Shown here piece after piece: positions 19,111 to 32,995 of a stretch of 64,000 nt of DNA (its first letter is position 1; each line of letters begins with the position of its first letter). A program made the position numbers and the translations under genes. Origin of the DNA: Mauremys mutica (Eukaryota; Chordata; Testudines; Geoemydidae); contig NC_059079.1 in NCBI RefSeq assembly GCF_020497125.1, forward strand, positions 10,497,553-10,561,552. The letters run 5' to 3'. Below the pieces are notes generated by a model. That model was not told the DNA's origin and made no database searches. It worked only from the letters and a program-made list of their open reading frames with translations.

Positions 19111-20117
19111 CCAGGCCATGCAAAAAAAAATAAATCACTACATATGTGATGGCATGTAAAGCAAGACACATAAAGGCCAAGTTACAGTCAGCAATGAGAA
19201 GAGGTGAATTGGACGTTCTTGTTTTGTGATGGCAACAATAAGGCTTTTATCATGTATAGAATTAGGGAGTGAAAAAGATGTAAGTACCAACACTCTTAGC
19301 TGTACATTCAATTGATATAAAATAAGGTAATCTTAAATATACAGTAATCACTGAAAAATTAATGAATGGGGATTGACAGATTTAAGGGAAGAGAAGTTCT
19401 AAACTGGATTCTTGTATCTTAGGATTTCATGTGCATAAATGTAAATGATAAATATTAAAAAAAAATTATTTTACTAACAATCTTAAAACCCCAAAAGACC
19501 TATCTTAGGTTTATACTCTGCTTTGTTGGCTATTGAGTGCTCTGGGAACATCCTGACGATTGGACAAATAAAACATTGGAATTTCATCTGATTTACTACT
19601 GAAAACTTTGAGATATATTACTAGTTTGCTCCCCTGAATTTGTATGCAATGGAAAGGAGTACACACAGTCAGCAATATGTGCTATGGAATTTATTGGGTT
19701 TTCATAGCTTATCTACTCCATATTCAGCCTATTTTGTACAGAATGAGTGAGAGCTTCTATCACAGGCTTATTTAATTACCAGTATCCTGAAATTTTTCCC
19801 ATGGCATATAATACCAAATCTTGATCTTGGTTTTTAATCCTAAGGGTGCAAACAATTACATACTCTTCATTGTTTTGTACAAAAAGGTTACTGCACCTGT
19901 CCATTTCATGCTATTTAATACCATAGATAATTGAGAGACCTCTGTTTCCAGATTGGTGAGTAACCCTTCTAGCAATTGCAATAATGTGTGCTTTAGGAGT
20001 GAACTTTTTAACTGGCTTATTGCATATCTTATCAGCTGTAGTACTCTATGGTAAATAAAACTACGCATTAGTGAGGTTTCAAAATCCTGACCAACCAAGA
20101 AACAGAAAAACTCCAAT
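19111..20117. other. Intergenic, nothing recognised
   Basis: AT-rich DNA; the - strand ORF at 19856-20116 has no family signature. Confidence 0.4.
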
Positions 20118-20345
20118 CACATCTGTGGTAATAGAATAGGCAGTGTTTGCTTGTGATTAGAGCATGAAACTAGGACTTGGGAGACCTGGATTTTGTTTCT
20201 AACTTTACCACTTGCTTTTTGTACATCTTTGACCAATTTACTTAACCTCTCTTTGTTAGTTTCTAGAGCTGTAAAATGGGGATAATGTACATTTTCGTAA
20301 ATTACTTTGAAATCATCAGAGACATAAGTGGTAAGTATTGGTACT
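20118..20345 (+). mobile_element. MIR-type SINE
   Basis: Carries TTGACCAATTTACTTAACC and CTGTAAAATGGGGATAAT, the central signature of MIR, preceded by a tRNA-like region ending GGGAGACCTGGATTTTG. Confidence 0.7.
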
Positions 20346-21187
20346 GTTATTTTATTACCAAATATCTTTGAGCAAGTAAGGGAATTTTGAAACCTCACAA
20401 TGTAGTCTGTGCTTTTGAAAAAAGAGAAGTGGAATTTTGTCTGATAAATATTGTCAGCTAAATAAAGATTATCTTTTGGACAAAGTCTACATGATCACTA
20501 ATGACGACTGACGTTATATATGTTGGGCAAACTAAATGCATAATACACCTGATTTCAAAGAAATACAGAATGCATATACTGCTGTAACTAAAAATATAAA
20601 ATATTTTAAATGCAGTGAAAAATTGTAGTTGTATTTTGATGTTGTCACAATTGATTTTCAATTTTTCAATCTAAAGGTTATTTCTTAGTTTTGTCTCCTG
20701 AGGGTTCCTTCTTAATTGGACCTATCTATTAGTAATAGTCACTAGTTTTCCTGAAGGTTTGGTTTGTAAATCAGAACATAGAGCTTAGAATGACATTTAC
20801 TGGCATTTTATAAAAACTTTTTTTTTTAATTCCTTGCTTTTGACATCTTTTGTAAGTCTCTGCCGTGCATCTTGAGAGGAATGTGGTCATGCCAAACTCA
20901 TGATGACAAACTTTATTGCATTAGCTACATCAAATGCAACATGATCTATATATGTCACTTAAAAATATGACTCTACAATTGAAGGACTGTTTCACATGGT
21001 TTTCATCTTCTTTTGTAAGGTGCGGCAGTAACCTTAACTAGTTTAAAAGCATGCATTGGAAGCAATCAAAGTTCCATACAACATTTTAAGTCCCCCATCA
21101 ACACAGCATATTCCTGGGCTCAGTAACGTAGCTGATATTAAAGAGATACTACACTGTTTAGGAGATTAAAGTGTGATACTAAGATCT

Positions 21188-21370
21188 GGGGGAGGGATAG
21201 CTCAGTGGTTTGAGCATTGGCCTGCTAAACCCAGGATTGTGAGTTCAATCCTTGAGGGGGTTATTTAGGGATCTGGGGCAAAAATCTGTCTGGGGATTGG
21301 TCCTGCTTTAAGCAAGGGGTTGGACTAGATGACAACCTGAGGTCCCTTCCAACCCTGATATTCTATGATG
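21188..21370 (+). mobile_element. tRNA-derived SINE with CR1-like tail
   Basis: GGGGGAGGGATAGCTCAGTGG (read from the second G), B-box GAGTTCAATCC, body GGATCTGGGGCAAAAATC, tail GGTTGGACTAGATGAC...CCAACCCTGATATTCTATGATG. Complete, and the same subfamily as the copy at 5931 by its tail. Confidence 0.88.
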
Positions 21371-22011
21371 TATTAAAATTAGAAAATAGACCTGAGCCAA
21401 ATCCATATGCTGTTTGTAACAATGGACTAAATTCATTCCTGATATATCACCAGTGCAGGAAGTCTGTTACACCAGAGGTGAATCACTGTAAGACCAATCT
21501 TCTAATTGGAGGAGGGTGGCTCTTGGTTCCTTTAGTCGTTGGGGAGCTCTGTCACCTTTGAAGGGATAAGCATAGGTGAAGCTGAAGTTCTATTACTGAA
21601 ACTGGCTGGCTTCAGGCTGACTCCCTTGTTATCATTTTGAAGATAGTGCTTTTGTTTTGTCTTAAACAAGTAGACAGACAGGTGGCTCTGAGGAACAAGA
21701 TTATACTAATTAAACAATCTTGCCTAACTAAATTCAAGGATGCAGGGCAGAAGCACATCACGACAATAGCCAGAACTAGTGATGACAACTGCCAGAAATA
21801 ATTGCTGAAACAGAAAAGCTCTTAAATATGTGCAACTTACCCTTTAAGTAATGTATTTTTCTCCTCAAGCACCAGTTTGCAGAGACTGAAATGTCTTGTG
21901 GATTTATAAAGAAACACTGGGGCAGTACTGCCCATCAACAGTTGGGTAGCCAAGGAGAGCAATCGAAGACAGATTCTTAAACAGGTCTTGCTGGTAGATC
22001 TGTGAGGGAAC

Positions 22012-22190
22012 ATGGACTACTGGTTAGAGCAGAGTACTGGGACACTGGGTTCTATTTCTGACTGTGGCATCGATTCACTGTGTAAATTTGAGGCAAGTCT
22101 TGTAACCTCCAGTGTCTTGGTTTTCCTTTTGTTTGTACAACTGGAGTTCCTACCTACCTTTCTCACTTGGGTGTACTGCAGGGCTCAGTT
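22012..22190 (+). mobile_element. Probable MIR-type SINE
   Basis: tRNA-like head (CTACTGGTTAGAGCAGAG), then GGGTTCTATTTCTGACTGTG and a decayed TTGAGGCAAGTCTTGTAACC. Divergent from MIR but in the right order. Confidence 0.55.
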
Positions 22191-22547
22191 AATATATAAA
22201 TCACTATGAGATTTTTTCTGGGTGAAAGGTACTGTAGGAAGTGCAAATGGTTATACAAGCTGTTTCAGTTCCACATGACAGTTAACCACAATTGTTTCAG
22301 AAACCAATGTCTTCTCAGTATTTATGCTAGAAGTGTATCTGTTTACAGCTTGTTACATTGAACCCTCTCTCTACTACACATGATTCTGTCTTGGTACATG
22401 ATTATCTGTTAGCTTCTCGCACATGATAGAGGGTACATGTCCCTCTGAACCTTGTTTAAAGAGAGTTCACTTATTATCCTAAAAATAATTATATCCTGGG
22501 AGTAACAAGAAAGTCACAAGACTAATGCAACTAATCAAGATCTATTC

Positions 22548-22759
22548 TAGGGCTTCCCAAACTTTGTGTCTCAATTTTGTTACGCGGCTGCTCTGTTTCT
22601 TGCAACATCCCTGTGGATACTAGAGCAATTGCTTACATGGAAAAGTGATATTAGAAAGTATTTAATGTATTTCTAGTTAAAGGAAGAGCCAGTGCCATGT
22701 GACCAGCTCTCCAGGGACCACCAGTGAGTGCTGCACAGGCTACAGTCTGAGAACATCTG
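22548..22759. mobile_element. Non-autonomous hAT element with 8-bp TSD ATCTATTC
   Basis: Starts TAGGGCTTCCCAAACTTTG and ends CAGTCTGAGAACATCTG, degenerate hAT-type termini. ATCTATTC is repeated exactly at 22540-22547 and 22760-22767. Confidence 0.8.
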
Positions 22760-22787
22760 ATCTATTCTAAAGACCATGTGTTAAGCT

Positions 22788-22950
22788 CAGGGCCGGCTCT
22801 ACCATTTTTGCCGCCCCAAGCAACAACAACAACAAAAAACTGCTCAGACTGCCAAAGCAAAAAAAAAAAGGCCACCTGGACTGTGCCGCCCCAAGAATGG
22901 ACTGAATGCTGCCCCTTAGCATGTGCCGCTGGTGCCTGGAGCCGGCCCTG
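22788..22950. mobile_element. Short hAT-like element with 8-bp TSD GTTAAGCT
   Basis: 163 bp with termini CAGGGCCGGCTCTACC and GGAGCCGGCCCTG. GTTAAGCT flanks both sides (22780-22787, 22951-22958). Internal poly-A-like and CAA-rich tract. Confidence 0.88.
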
Positions 22951-25900
22951 GTTAAGCTGGAAATGTCAAAATGTTGATACCCATAGGTAAGTGCAGGTTT
23001 GAGGCTTCCGGGGATTGGCAAGTCTGACTAGGACACTGTGCCTAAGGATTCCACAACTCATTCTGCATGGGTGGAGACGTGCACCCCATGCAGAGCATGT
23101 CGCAGAATTAGGACCGTGTTGTTAGTCTCTATCATCTAATATTTGGCTGGTTACTGATATGAAATGAATTGGTGATTTCCATTCAGTAGGGAAGTGTTTG
23201 CGTTGCAATCAACGTCCCTTTTGGCAGCTTGAGGAGAGAGGCCAATGAACAAATGGAACTTGGAACCTGAATCTTATCCCTGCTGGTGCTCCCTACACAT
23301 TTGGGGCATACTGGCTTGGCAGGACAGCACATGGAAGCTTGCGCTGCTGCCTACACTGTGCCTAGTCTATGCAGAAGGAAAGCACTTGCAGCTCTAGTGC
23401 TATCAATCTGGCACCTTTCACAAGCATTACATTCACTGAATACCAAGAAAGAGGGGGGGGGGGAAACATTAGAAACAGAGCAGGTCAAATCAGGTCAAAT
23501 ACATTAACCTGCATTTTTAATCACTGTAGTTTCTTTGAACATTTAACAGGTGTTGTTTTTAAACAGCTATTTAAACCTGAGAGAAAGGTGATAAGATGTG
23601 AAGTAAAGGCGAGTTTGTGATGTGAAGGAATTGCCCTGCTACATGCACATGGAAAAAAATGTATGCGATGTATAATCCTTACTTCTGCATCCTTCTGATC
23701 CAACTTTTACACCACTTTGCAAATGCACAGCACCCAGTGGTAGGTTTGCTTTTGAGGTGCACATCATGCAAGCCAAAAATTCAGTATGAAAAAAGTGTAT
23801 GTGAAGCTATTAAAGTTTTGAACTGTCTCTAAATTGATATGAGCAGCACAATCCCAGAATTTACTCCATAGTGAAATTTTCGAAATTTTTTTTAAAGGCC
23901 CTACTTCAAATTAGTTTAAAATGGCATTTAATTTTAAAATATCCTTACATTGTGTACAGCTCTCTTTTCACCTCTGAAAAACAATGGAAAAAACAAAGTG
24001 TATTTTCTGCTCAGTTTTAACAGCTTATCGGTACATTGTTACTAACTATTCTACTCTGCTTTGTCTGAGAGAGAGTTATAATTACCCATGCAAAAGAAAA
24101 AGCACCAGTAAAGAAACTTTTCTGCAGAAGTTCTTTCTAGAGAAAACAATTAGGGTTTTAAACAATATTTTTTTTCTGCATAAGGATTCTGCTCCTTTGT
24201 ACATCTTATACAACCTGCTTCCTAAAAGATGGATCCATAGGCTTGCAGATTTCCACTTACTGGTTATTTAGGTGTTTTGTTTAAACTTGAATTCTGTGAT
24301 GAGAATTTCAGCCCATTGAAAAATGTAATATTGACTCCTCTGAAATTACTGGAGCTGAGCAAATAACTTACAGCAAATGTTATGTTCAAATTTCCATGCT
24401 TTTTTGTTTGCAAACTTTTTCAATCAGTCTGATTTTTCAGTCATTTGAAATGATATATCATCTGTGGATACAAAAATTCCTTAATCTCCATTTTTACTTC
24501 TGCCTTTTATCAGTTGTAGGGAACAATCTTGCATTGGCAGGATGTAATTATCTGCCTTTTCCATCTCTGAGTTCTTACAGTTTATCTAATTACTTTAAAA
24601 TAATTTCACAATTCAGCTGTTCCTCCCAATGTTTTGAAATGGGCTAAATTTTCCAAAAAATGTTTGTTTTCCTTATAAAAGGAACATCAATGTTCTAATG
24701 CATAGATTCTAGCCATAACATTTCGAGTCCCACCTATTCCCACATAGTCTTAACTATGTTCAGAAAATAAATAAATGAATATACCCATTCTACCTGAACT
24801 TTAGGTAGCCTGTATTTTGCAGCTAGGGTAGATGGATTATAGAGGTGTTGCATAAAATTAAGCACAGTGGTTCCTGTAACAGGAAAGTGAATTTTCTACA
24901 CGGGATAGTTTGTTCCTTGAAGCAGAGGCCATTCAATGTAGATGCACCATAAACACCCTGGCTGCTGGCAATTTCCACTATGAAAGCAGGCCCTTTCCAT
25001 AGTTTTATCTGCATAAGCACTTTACAAATTTTGCATTAAAATGTTTGACATAAATTAGAACTAAACATCTTTTATTGTTTCCTTAATGGTTCAGAGTACC
25101 ACAGCCAAGCATGTATCCTTGCTCCTGTGTCATGACTGCTTATCTCATCCTGCTTGCCTTCACTGTAAACAATGTTACTCACTGACCAAGAGACAGAATA
25201 GTTGATTCTGGATTGAGTGATATGGGATGCATTAATTATTTCAAACTGTTCGAGTCATTAGACTTACTATGACTTCCAATTCTTGTCTGGCAAAGCAAAA
25301 TCTTCCTTCAGCAACCAATTTGAACTATTATCAATTCAATGCCAGGCTTTTCTTGCCTTGAATAATCAAGATGATGATTAGTAGAGAGGTGAATAATCAA
25401 AACATATCCATGGACTCTTTGTTAGAATTTGGAAATGAACTTGCTTTGATTCTGTTTCTGACCTGTGTTTTGCTTATTGCAATAATTTTAGAAGTTTAAG
25501 TTTTACTGGTGAAAAGGTTAACAGGCACCACATTTCAAACTTACCCATTGGAGTGTTTGCAACAATTAAAGTGGAATAAACATTTTAAAAATATCTGAAT
25601 GATAAATATGAGCAAATTGTGATCTGCTGAGGCTGACATAGGGTTAGTGTTGCTTGGTGGATGTTGAGGCGATGGCTGGTGAGACTTCCCAAGTTTTATT
25701 TCTCATGAGCCCCTACAAAACCTACATTATGCCCCTGTGATTTAGCAATGAGTAAATAAGCCTTTTCTTACAGAAGTAATTACGTTTACCTAAGAAATAT
25801 CCTTTTGTTTATTAATCTAGTGCCTCTCTGTTCTGTTTTGCAAAGTCAAAACATCACCCCACAGCGAAAAAAAAGAGATTTTTGCAGTGCTACCAAGTTT

Positions 25901-28900
25901 GTATGTGTAATAGTGACCCTGACCTATGTACATATACTTGTGCCCACATGCACATGCTTTATAGTGAGTAGGGTTTGTCTACTTCCTGCATCAAAACAAA
26001 ACTGAAGTCCTTTGAGCTGGCAGTTATGACTTCTGAAGACTCTGTTCACTACCCTAATTGACTGTTAAATAAATGATAGTCTGTGCCTGCATATCTGTCT
26101 GGCTTTCTTGCATTCATATTTCATAGTGGAGGGGAGATAAGGACTAGGGGGGGGAAATCACTGCATAAATACAGTTGCCTTGGCTGGGTTAATTAGAGTG
26201 CCTCTGTACTAAGTCAGTTTTTTCTTTTGACCTTGCTGTGGCTTAGCATGTCCACACAGCATCACTGTTTTGTGGCTGCATCAGTGCATTCTGGGGCTCC
26301 TGAGTCACCTAGTTTATAGTGCTGAACACTACTCCTGGAGTCCAGGAATTAGGGGTACATTGAAGTGCAGAAAGAAGTTGGAAGCACTGGCTGAACCAAG
26401 GCAGCTGCAATTTTGTGGCTTGCATGCTATACTAGGGAGAAATTGCTGTAGACTAACCTAGTTCAGCCAGGCCTGAGCTCAAGATCTGTTCCAAGAATTG
26501 CTACTAATGCCTATAAAACCCCTAGGATGACTGTCATGTGAGGATACAAGACATTGAGCAGCTGCTGCAACCTCAAGGGTGATTTAATCAAGTTTGTTTC
26601 AATACTTTTTCAGCTACTGTAGACAAGGCTAAAGGCTTTCTCCTCAGAGAAATGTCATATTACCACCCAAAGGGAGAGGCTAACTTGATCCATCCAACAC
26701 AAGCTCCCAGAAAAATGGGAATATGTGAATTCCTTTAACAGTCCCCATTTAGGAAGTTCAGCTGAAGGTGTTTCTGATCTGCGCAATCTGAGTCCCTTTC
26801 ATTACTCATAATTCAGATTCACTATTCTCAATATTCTCTTATTAATTGTAAACACTTGCTCTCAACCTTATTATTAAAAGCACCTTGGATATCTTCTCTT
26901 ACTCATACTAGACACTCTATTATCTTCCTAATTTCTGCAGCCACTCCCCTGAACACATCATGTATCATCACTCTGGTTGTGCTGGTCTTGGAGGTGGCAT
27001 TACCAATTGCCTTCAGTTCCACATTTAATTTTAATTCCCATTCCATTTCCTCTTCTGTTCCATGGCCCTCAAGTATCAAACCATCTTCTATACCCTCTAC
27101 GATAGCCAGAACTGCCTTCCTGCTGGATTTTCTGGATCATTTTATCATTATCCTTTTCCTCCTCAAGGGTGCTCCCTGCCAAGGTAAAAACTTACATGTT
27201 TTCATCAATGAAACAAACTCTAAAGTTCTTACTCATTTTTAATGCAGTCTTTATTCAGGTAAAATGGAGCAAGGCCTCCAGGATTCTGTCCATTATGGTT
27301 CATTAGCATCATCAATGTAATTGGCTCTTTGCAAACTATAAAGGGAGCCATTCCTTTGTCATCAGTTTCCCACTTCTTACAGTTTTCTCCTTTCTGGATA
27401 GTTTTGGAAAGATCCAAAGAACAAGACCTTGTTATTGAGGAATGGGTTTGTGCAGTCTTCATTTGAGTTTCAAGAGGGTAGCTTGATAGCATATTGGGGC
27501 ATTTGTTTTGTGAGTTTCTCTCAAGGGCTGGTTCAAACAAGTGGTGTCCTCGTCTTCTCCCCCTCATCTTCCCTCACCCGAGTAATTATTCATGCACCCT
27601 CTCTTACAATTTTATTTATATATCTTTTAAAATTTCTTTATAAAAATACATTGTTTTTATGAGTGAGACCAGGTTGATTGGGACAAGGCATGAGGGTGCA
27701 TGGGGAAGACTGCTGGGGCAGAGGAAGTGACAGTGACATGGAAGGTGGGGGAAGAGGGGTGCACAGATAAGAAAGAAACATCAGGCACCATGAAGTTCCC
27801 CCACATGGGCTGTGTGAGAAGTAGAGATAGTAGCAGGGGCTGGGAGTTGAGAGGAAGGGGGCCTGGGAATAGCTCTGAGGTGATGGCACCATAAAGTGGC
27901 TGAGGTGAGTGGAACAGTAACAGTCGGGGTGACTAGAAGAAGCCTCTATTTGTGATAGGAGATAAGGGAACTGGGGAATCAGGAAGGAAAGGCGACTGCC
28001 CCATTCTCCTCCTTCTGCCCATCCAGTATCGCTTTCTCCACTGCTGCCTTCTCTGTCTGCCTCATGTCTCATTGGACGGTTGTCTTAGGACTGAGCACAT
28101 CTAAAGCCTTGCTTCAGGCCCATGAGGCACCGCATGGGCTCAGCTCAGCCATCCCACACTCATTATGTGATGTATATTAGAGGAGTGACGAGCAAGGACG
28201 GGCACAACTTTGACTCTCTCTCCTGACCGGTGGAGGCCCTTTCCAAACAAAGTGGCCTGTGACCACACGTTCAGTAACCACTCCGAACTATCCCTATTTT
28301 CCCCCATCCCGACCTCTAGTCATAAATTATGTAATTAAATTGCCAGTTGGTTAAGCTTACCTCAGCATCCCTCCACTTTAGCAGGTCTATCTAAGGCACT
28401 CTTCAGAGTCTTTATGTGTACTATGGTGTTAGATAGATGGCTTGTTCTTGAACCTGACCACCTTACCTCTATGGATCTCCATACTGGCCTGGGGAAAGGG
28501 CTTCAGAACTGAACAGCGGCCTCATGAACTGGAGTACAGAATACCAACACGAGGCTTTTGCCCTTTCTGATTGTCTGTTTTAAGTAGACGTTGAGGTAAA
28601 AATCACCTCAGGCCCAAAAAATATTTTTGTCAAATGAATAAAGTGTGCCACAGAGAGCAATATAAATGAATAACTGCCTCCCTGGCAAGTTTATGATATA
28701 GGGTGTTTCATGTCAACACTACTGACTGCTTTACTTTTCAGAGTATTAAAATGTGTGTTCTATTTGCAGCTTGACTGTTGATAATAAGAAAGCAGCTTCA
28801 CTGTCATCCATAAACAATACGGGCTGTAGGCAAACTAGTGTTTTAATCTTATGATAACTAGCTGAAGGCCAGTCATAAGGCAGGATGTAATCAAGTCATG

Positions 28901-29465
28901 TGCTAGTTGTGGCATTTCAAGCACTATTTCTACATTTCAGTCACAACTTGTCCAGTGAATGCATGTTGTTGTACATATGCTTCCTCTTCCTTTCCCTGCC
29001 CTTCCCACTACCTTTTTAAGAGTTATTTTCAGATCATAGTAATTATAAGAAAATAAAAACCCACCTGTTCCTGACAGAAGTGGAAATGGAATCAACAAAA
29101 ATTTCCCCTAGCTAAACACATCTCCATGGATTTGTGAAGGCAACTTGTGTTATGGTAAATTGTGTGGTGTGAACAAACTGTTTTTCCTCTAAGAGATGGC
29201 CAAAGCCTGTTGCTCATCTATTTAGTGACCCACGTGGCCGGGTGGATAGTACAGTTGGCTTTCTGATAAATTATTTTAAAACACAAAGCCATTTTTTATG
29301 CCTGCATCAAATTTGTCAAATTTGTTTCTGGAGCAACTTCAGTGGAATTACTCTTTGGATTTGGCCCCATGTATATTTTACTAGTGAAGGACATGCTGAT
29401 ATCAGTTCAGTGACAGGGACATCTGCAACTCAATCATCATTTCACCCCATACATAACAATCTTTG
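22951..29465. other. Long gene-poor stretch
   Basis: No exon structure, RNA gene or well-preserved element recognised over 6.5 kb. ORFs (for example 26856-27242 + and 27638-28072 -) have no family signature and coincide with pyrimidine/purine-rich tracts. Confidence 0.4.
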
Positions 29466-29479
29466 AAATGTAGTGTTGA

Positions 29480-30028
29480 AGTGGACCTCAAGAAGTTATC
29501 AACTCCAGCCTCTTGGGCTGAGGCAGGACCAAGTAATCCTAAACCATCCCTGAGAGATGTTTGTCCAATCTATTCTTAAAAACCTCCAATGATGAGGATT
29601 CCACAGCCTCCCTTGGAAGACTGTTCCAGAGCTTAATTACCCTGAGAGTTAGAAATATTTTCTTAATAGCTAACTTAAATCTCCCTTGCTGCAGATTAAG
29701 CCCATTACTACTTGTCCTACCTTCAATGGGCATGAAGAACATCTGATCACCATCCTCTTTATAACAGCCCTTTACATACATGATTTTTCCAGGGATTGAG
29801 GTGAGGCTGACTGCCCTGTAGTTTCCTGGATCCTCCTCCTCCTCTTTTTAAAAGATGGGCACTACATTAGCCTTTTTCCAGTCATCCGGGACCTCCCCCA
29901 ACCACTATGAGTTTTCAAAGATAATGGCCAATGGCTCTGCAATCACATTCACCAACTCCTTTAGCACCCTTGGATGCAGTGCATCCAGCCCCATGGACTT
30001 GTGCCTCTGTAAATTTTTCATGGAGGAG
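29480..30028 (-). mobile_element. CR1-clade LINE fragment(s)
   Basis: The - strand encodes the CR1 ORF2 C-terminus (LWNSLPREAVESSSLEVFKN, near 29580-29640) and, further right, the RT-start motif MGLDALHPRVLKELVNVIAE. The middle of ORF2 is missing, so this is either an internally deleted copy or two copies side by side. Confidence 0.85.
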
Positions 30029-30499
30029 GCTCTCAGGCCACGCGCACAGTCTGACCCACGACTGTCGGACCTGGTGGTGCACTGCCCTTCACTGGCAGTA
30101 AGTATCCTGTCTAGCACATCTCGTGCCTTGCATCCAGCAGTACAGATGATGCAGGACAGACTCAAACATGAGAGCCACAAATGCTCTCATGGTCATTGCA
30201 GCAAGTCCCCATTGAGAACTGCCGCCAAGCACAGCATTCCCTCCCCGATCCATGCCAGATTGTGCGGAGACTCTACCATGTGACTGCCTAAGCTTCCCTG
30301 TTCCGAGGGTAAAGCTAACAGGAAGAAAGACGTGGCAGTACCACTGCCCAATGCACTGACCGCATGATGGAACTGCTCTCCAGGGCACAATGCTACCCGT
30401 ACAGCCAGAGTCTCCATGCTCTGCACCATGGACACCACCAGTCTCGAGAGGTCCTAGAGACATCCCCCAGACTCCTGACACATTGAATCCCTCCTTCCA

Positions 30500-31765
30500 G
30501 TGGCGCATTTGGACCTACCCTCCCCGTCTTCTCCACTGCTTGCAGTACCGGAACCTCTCACTCTGGCAGATGCACCACTTCTACTGGAGAGGGGACTCCA
30601 TCTGACCCTCAGCCACAGACTGCCAGTACCAATGGCTCCCTGCTACTGGATGCTTTCTCGGACTCTAGACGCCTTCTCACAAGTGGAACTGTCCTTCTCT
30701 CCCATTTCCATGTGCAGCTCGGACTCCTGTGCACTCCCCGCACCACTGCATTGGTATCAGTATTCTTGGAGCTCGCCGTACCCCCAAGAGCCAACCACGA
30801 GGCCGCACTGGTCACCTTGGGACCCTTCCCATTGGCCGTACCCATCTTCCCAGGTTCCACACATCTTCCTCCTTGGGCTCCTGCATTAGACCCATCGAGC
30901 TCCAATCCAGAACTGGAGCCAGTACTGCTGGTCCCTAGGGTGCCTCCGCCTCTCTAGATGAAGCCCTGATTCCCCCACACCCTCTCACCTCCTGTTGATC
31001 ATAAGCAGTACCAGGAGCTGCTGCAGTGAGTTGCTCTTGATTTGGGCATACCCCTGGAGGGAGGTACAGGACCAGCACCACCAGTTGCTGGATATTCTCC
31101 AGGAGGCTGTCTTACGTCATTGGCCATTGATGCTGTTTTGCAGCCTGCGCGGGCAGCCCTGCGCATGCCGGCCTTCTGTGCCCCCACACCCAAACGGGTG
31201 GAGCACCAGCATTTTGTCCTTTCGAAAGGTTCAGACTTTCTCTTCTCCCACCCTTCCCCCCACTTCCTTGGTGATGCACGCGGTGACCAAAAGGGCAAGA
31301 CAGCACTTGCACAGTTCTAATCCCCAGATCAAATGGCAAAACGCTTTGACTTCCTGGGGTGCAAGGTCTATTCCTCCACAGGGTTGCAGTTTTGCCAACC
31401 ACCAAGCGCTGCTGGCAAAGTATGGCTTCAATAACTATGCCAAGCTGGTAGAGTTCCTGGATGACCTGCCGCAGGACAAATGGCAACATTTCCAAGCCCT
31501 TGTGTAGGAAGGCTGCCTGGCAGCCAAGGTGAGTCTCCAAGCTGTGGTCGATGCTGCAGACACAGCCTCCCGCTCTCTCACCATGGGTGTTGTCATGCGC
31601 TGGGAGTCATGGCTACAGTCTTCTAGCTTCCTGCGGGAGGTCCAGAACACTATCCAGGACCTCCCCTTTGACAAGGACAGGCTGTTCTCAATGAAGACAG
31701 TTGAGTCCCTTCACTCCCTGAGGACTCAAGAGGTATGCTTTGGTCTCTTTGGATATATACCCTAG
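30500..31765 (+). pseudogene. DIRS-type gag-like ORF, broken
   Basis: Pieces in different frames include a Trp/Tyr/Pro-rich tract (HWYQYSWSSPYPQEP near 30745), then YGFNNYAKLVEFLDDLPQ (near 31420-31475) and VQNTIQDLPFDKDRLFS (near 31640-31690). These are the conserved parts of the structural protein of vertebrate DIRS elements as I recognise them. A TAG after FQALV (31505) and frame changes interrupt it. Confidence 0.7.
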
Positions 31766-31932
31766 CGCCTTGTTGGAAACTGCAGTGACAATCATTTAAT
31801 TCATGCTCATATGTACCATATCAGGCTGCCTAGTCTCAATACCAGGAACATCCACAAAAGCATCCTCTGGCCCAGTGGCCCCGCCACAGCCACCTCCTCC
31901 ACCTTACCGCGACACCAACTCAAGGCCCAGTT

Positions 31933-32577
31933 TTGACATGCAAGTTGAGAGCTGCAAGCCCCCCCCCCCCGCTTCACCACCTCCAGCTCTCCTGTCACTT
32001 TTGGGGGCTGTCTTGCCCTGTTCTCCCACAACTGGGGCAAGATCACCACGGATTTTTGGGTACTAGAGATCATACAGCATGGTTACTCTATCGAATTTCT
32101 CACCTTCCCTCCACACTGTCCCCATCCCCCGACACCTACCAGAGGTCTTCCTCTTTGCATCACCTCCTTGTGAAAGGTGTGCTAGAACCAGTGTTCGACC
32201 CCTTAATTGATAGGAGGGTTCTACTCCTTGTACTTTCTCATCCCAAAAAAGGGATACTCGATCTCCGCCTCCTCAACACCTTCATCAGAAAGGCCAAGTT
32301 CCGTATGGTGACGCTTGCCTTGATCATTCCCTCCCTTCCCCAGGGAGTCTGGTTTGCAGCTCTCCGCATGAAGCACGCATGCTTTCACATCGACATCCAC
32401 CCAGGTTACCACAAATTTCTTTGCCTTCACATGGGCCACAACCACTATCAGTTTAGGTTTCTCCCCTTCAGCATTGTGACGGCCCCAAGGGTCTTCACAA
32501 AAGTATTCACAGTTGTGGCAGCACATCTGAGGCATCTGGGGTATTCTGTGTTCCCTTATCTGGACAACTGGGTTTAG
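31933..32577 (+). pseudogene. DIRS-type reverse transcriptase, broken
   Basis: One frame stays open over the RT core. It contains LDLRLLNTFIRKAKFRM, then ACFHIDIHPGYHKFL, then YQFRFLPFSIVTAPRVFTK, and the catalytic box region ending YLDNW just before a TAG at 32575-32577. DIRS RTs usually have YLDDW, so the second catalytic Asp is changed to Asn here. The N-terminal part of this frame is GC/proline-rich and probably not all coding. Confidence 0.85.
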
Positions 32578-32995
32578 TTGCACTCTCCCTTGCAAACATT
32601 ATGTCCACCATTCGTGCTCTCCATTCTCTCCTCACTGCTCTCGCTGCCTGTATCAACTAGGAGAAATTGGTGCTTGTCCCAACACAGACAATCCACTTCA
32701 TCCACGCGTCTGGATTCTGTGGTGGCCTCGGGCATTTCTTCTAGTGGAATGCTTCACCGCCCTGACGTCTCTCATGGTAGACTTATGCCGCAAACCATGC
32801 ACCCCAGTGCATTGCTGCCTCTGCCTCCTTGGGCACATGGTGACCTGCACCTATCTGATGCCACATGCCCCCCTGCACATGTGCTGTCTCAAGTTGTGGC
32901 TTTTGTCAATCTTCAGACCCCATAACGCTCACCTGGACACCACATTGCTTGTCCCGTGGTCAATTCTGGCCTCTCTCTGAACCGACCCTTCCAAT

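Noticed and set aside
21188..21260. tRNA-like sequence with A and B boxes (also at 5931, 46087 and 56165)
   Set aside because: Followed by a SINE body and CR1-like tail and present in several copies; these are SINE heads, not tRNA genes.
26856..27242. 128-codon ORF with hydrophobic stretches
   Set aside because: Low-complexity T/C-rich sequence translated; no signature and no neighbouring exons.
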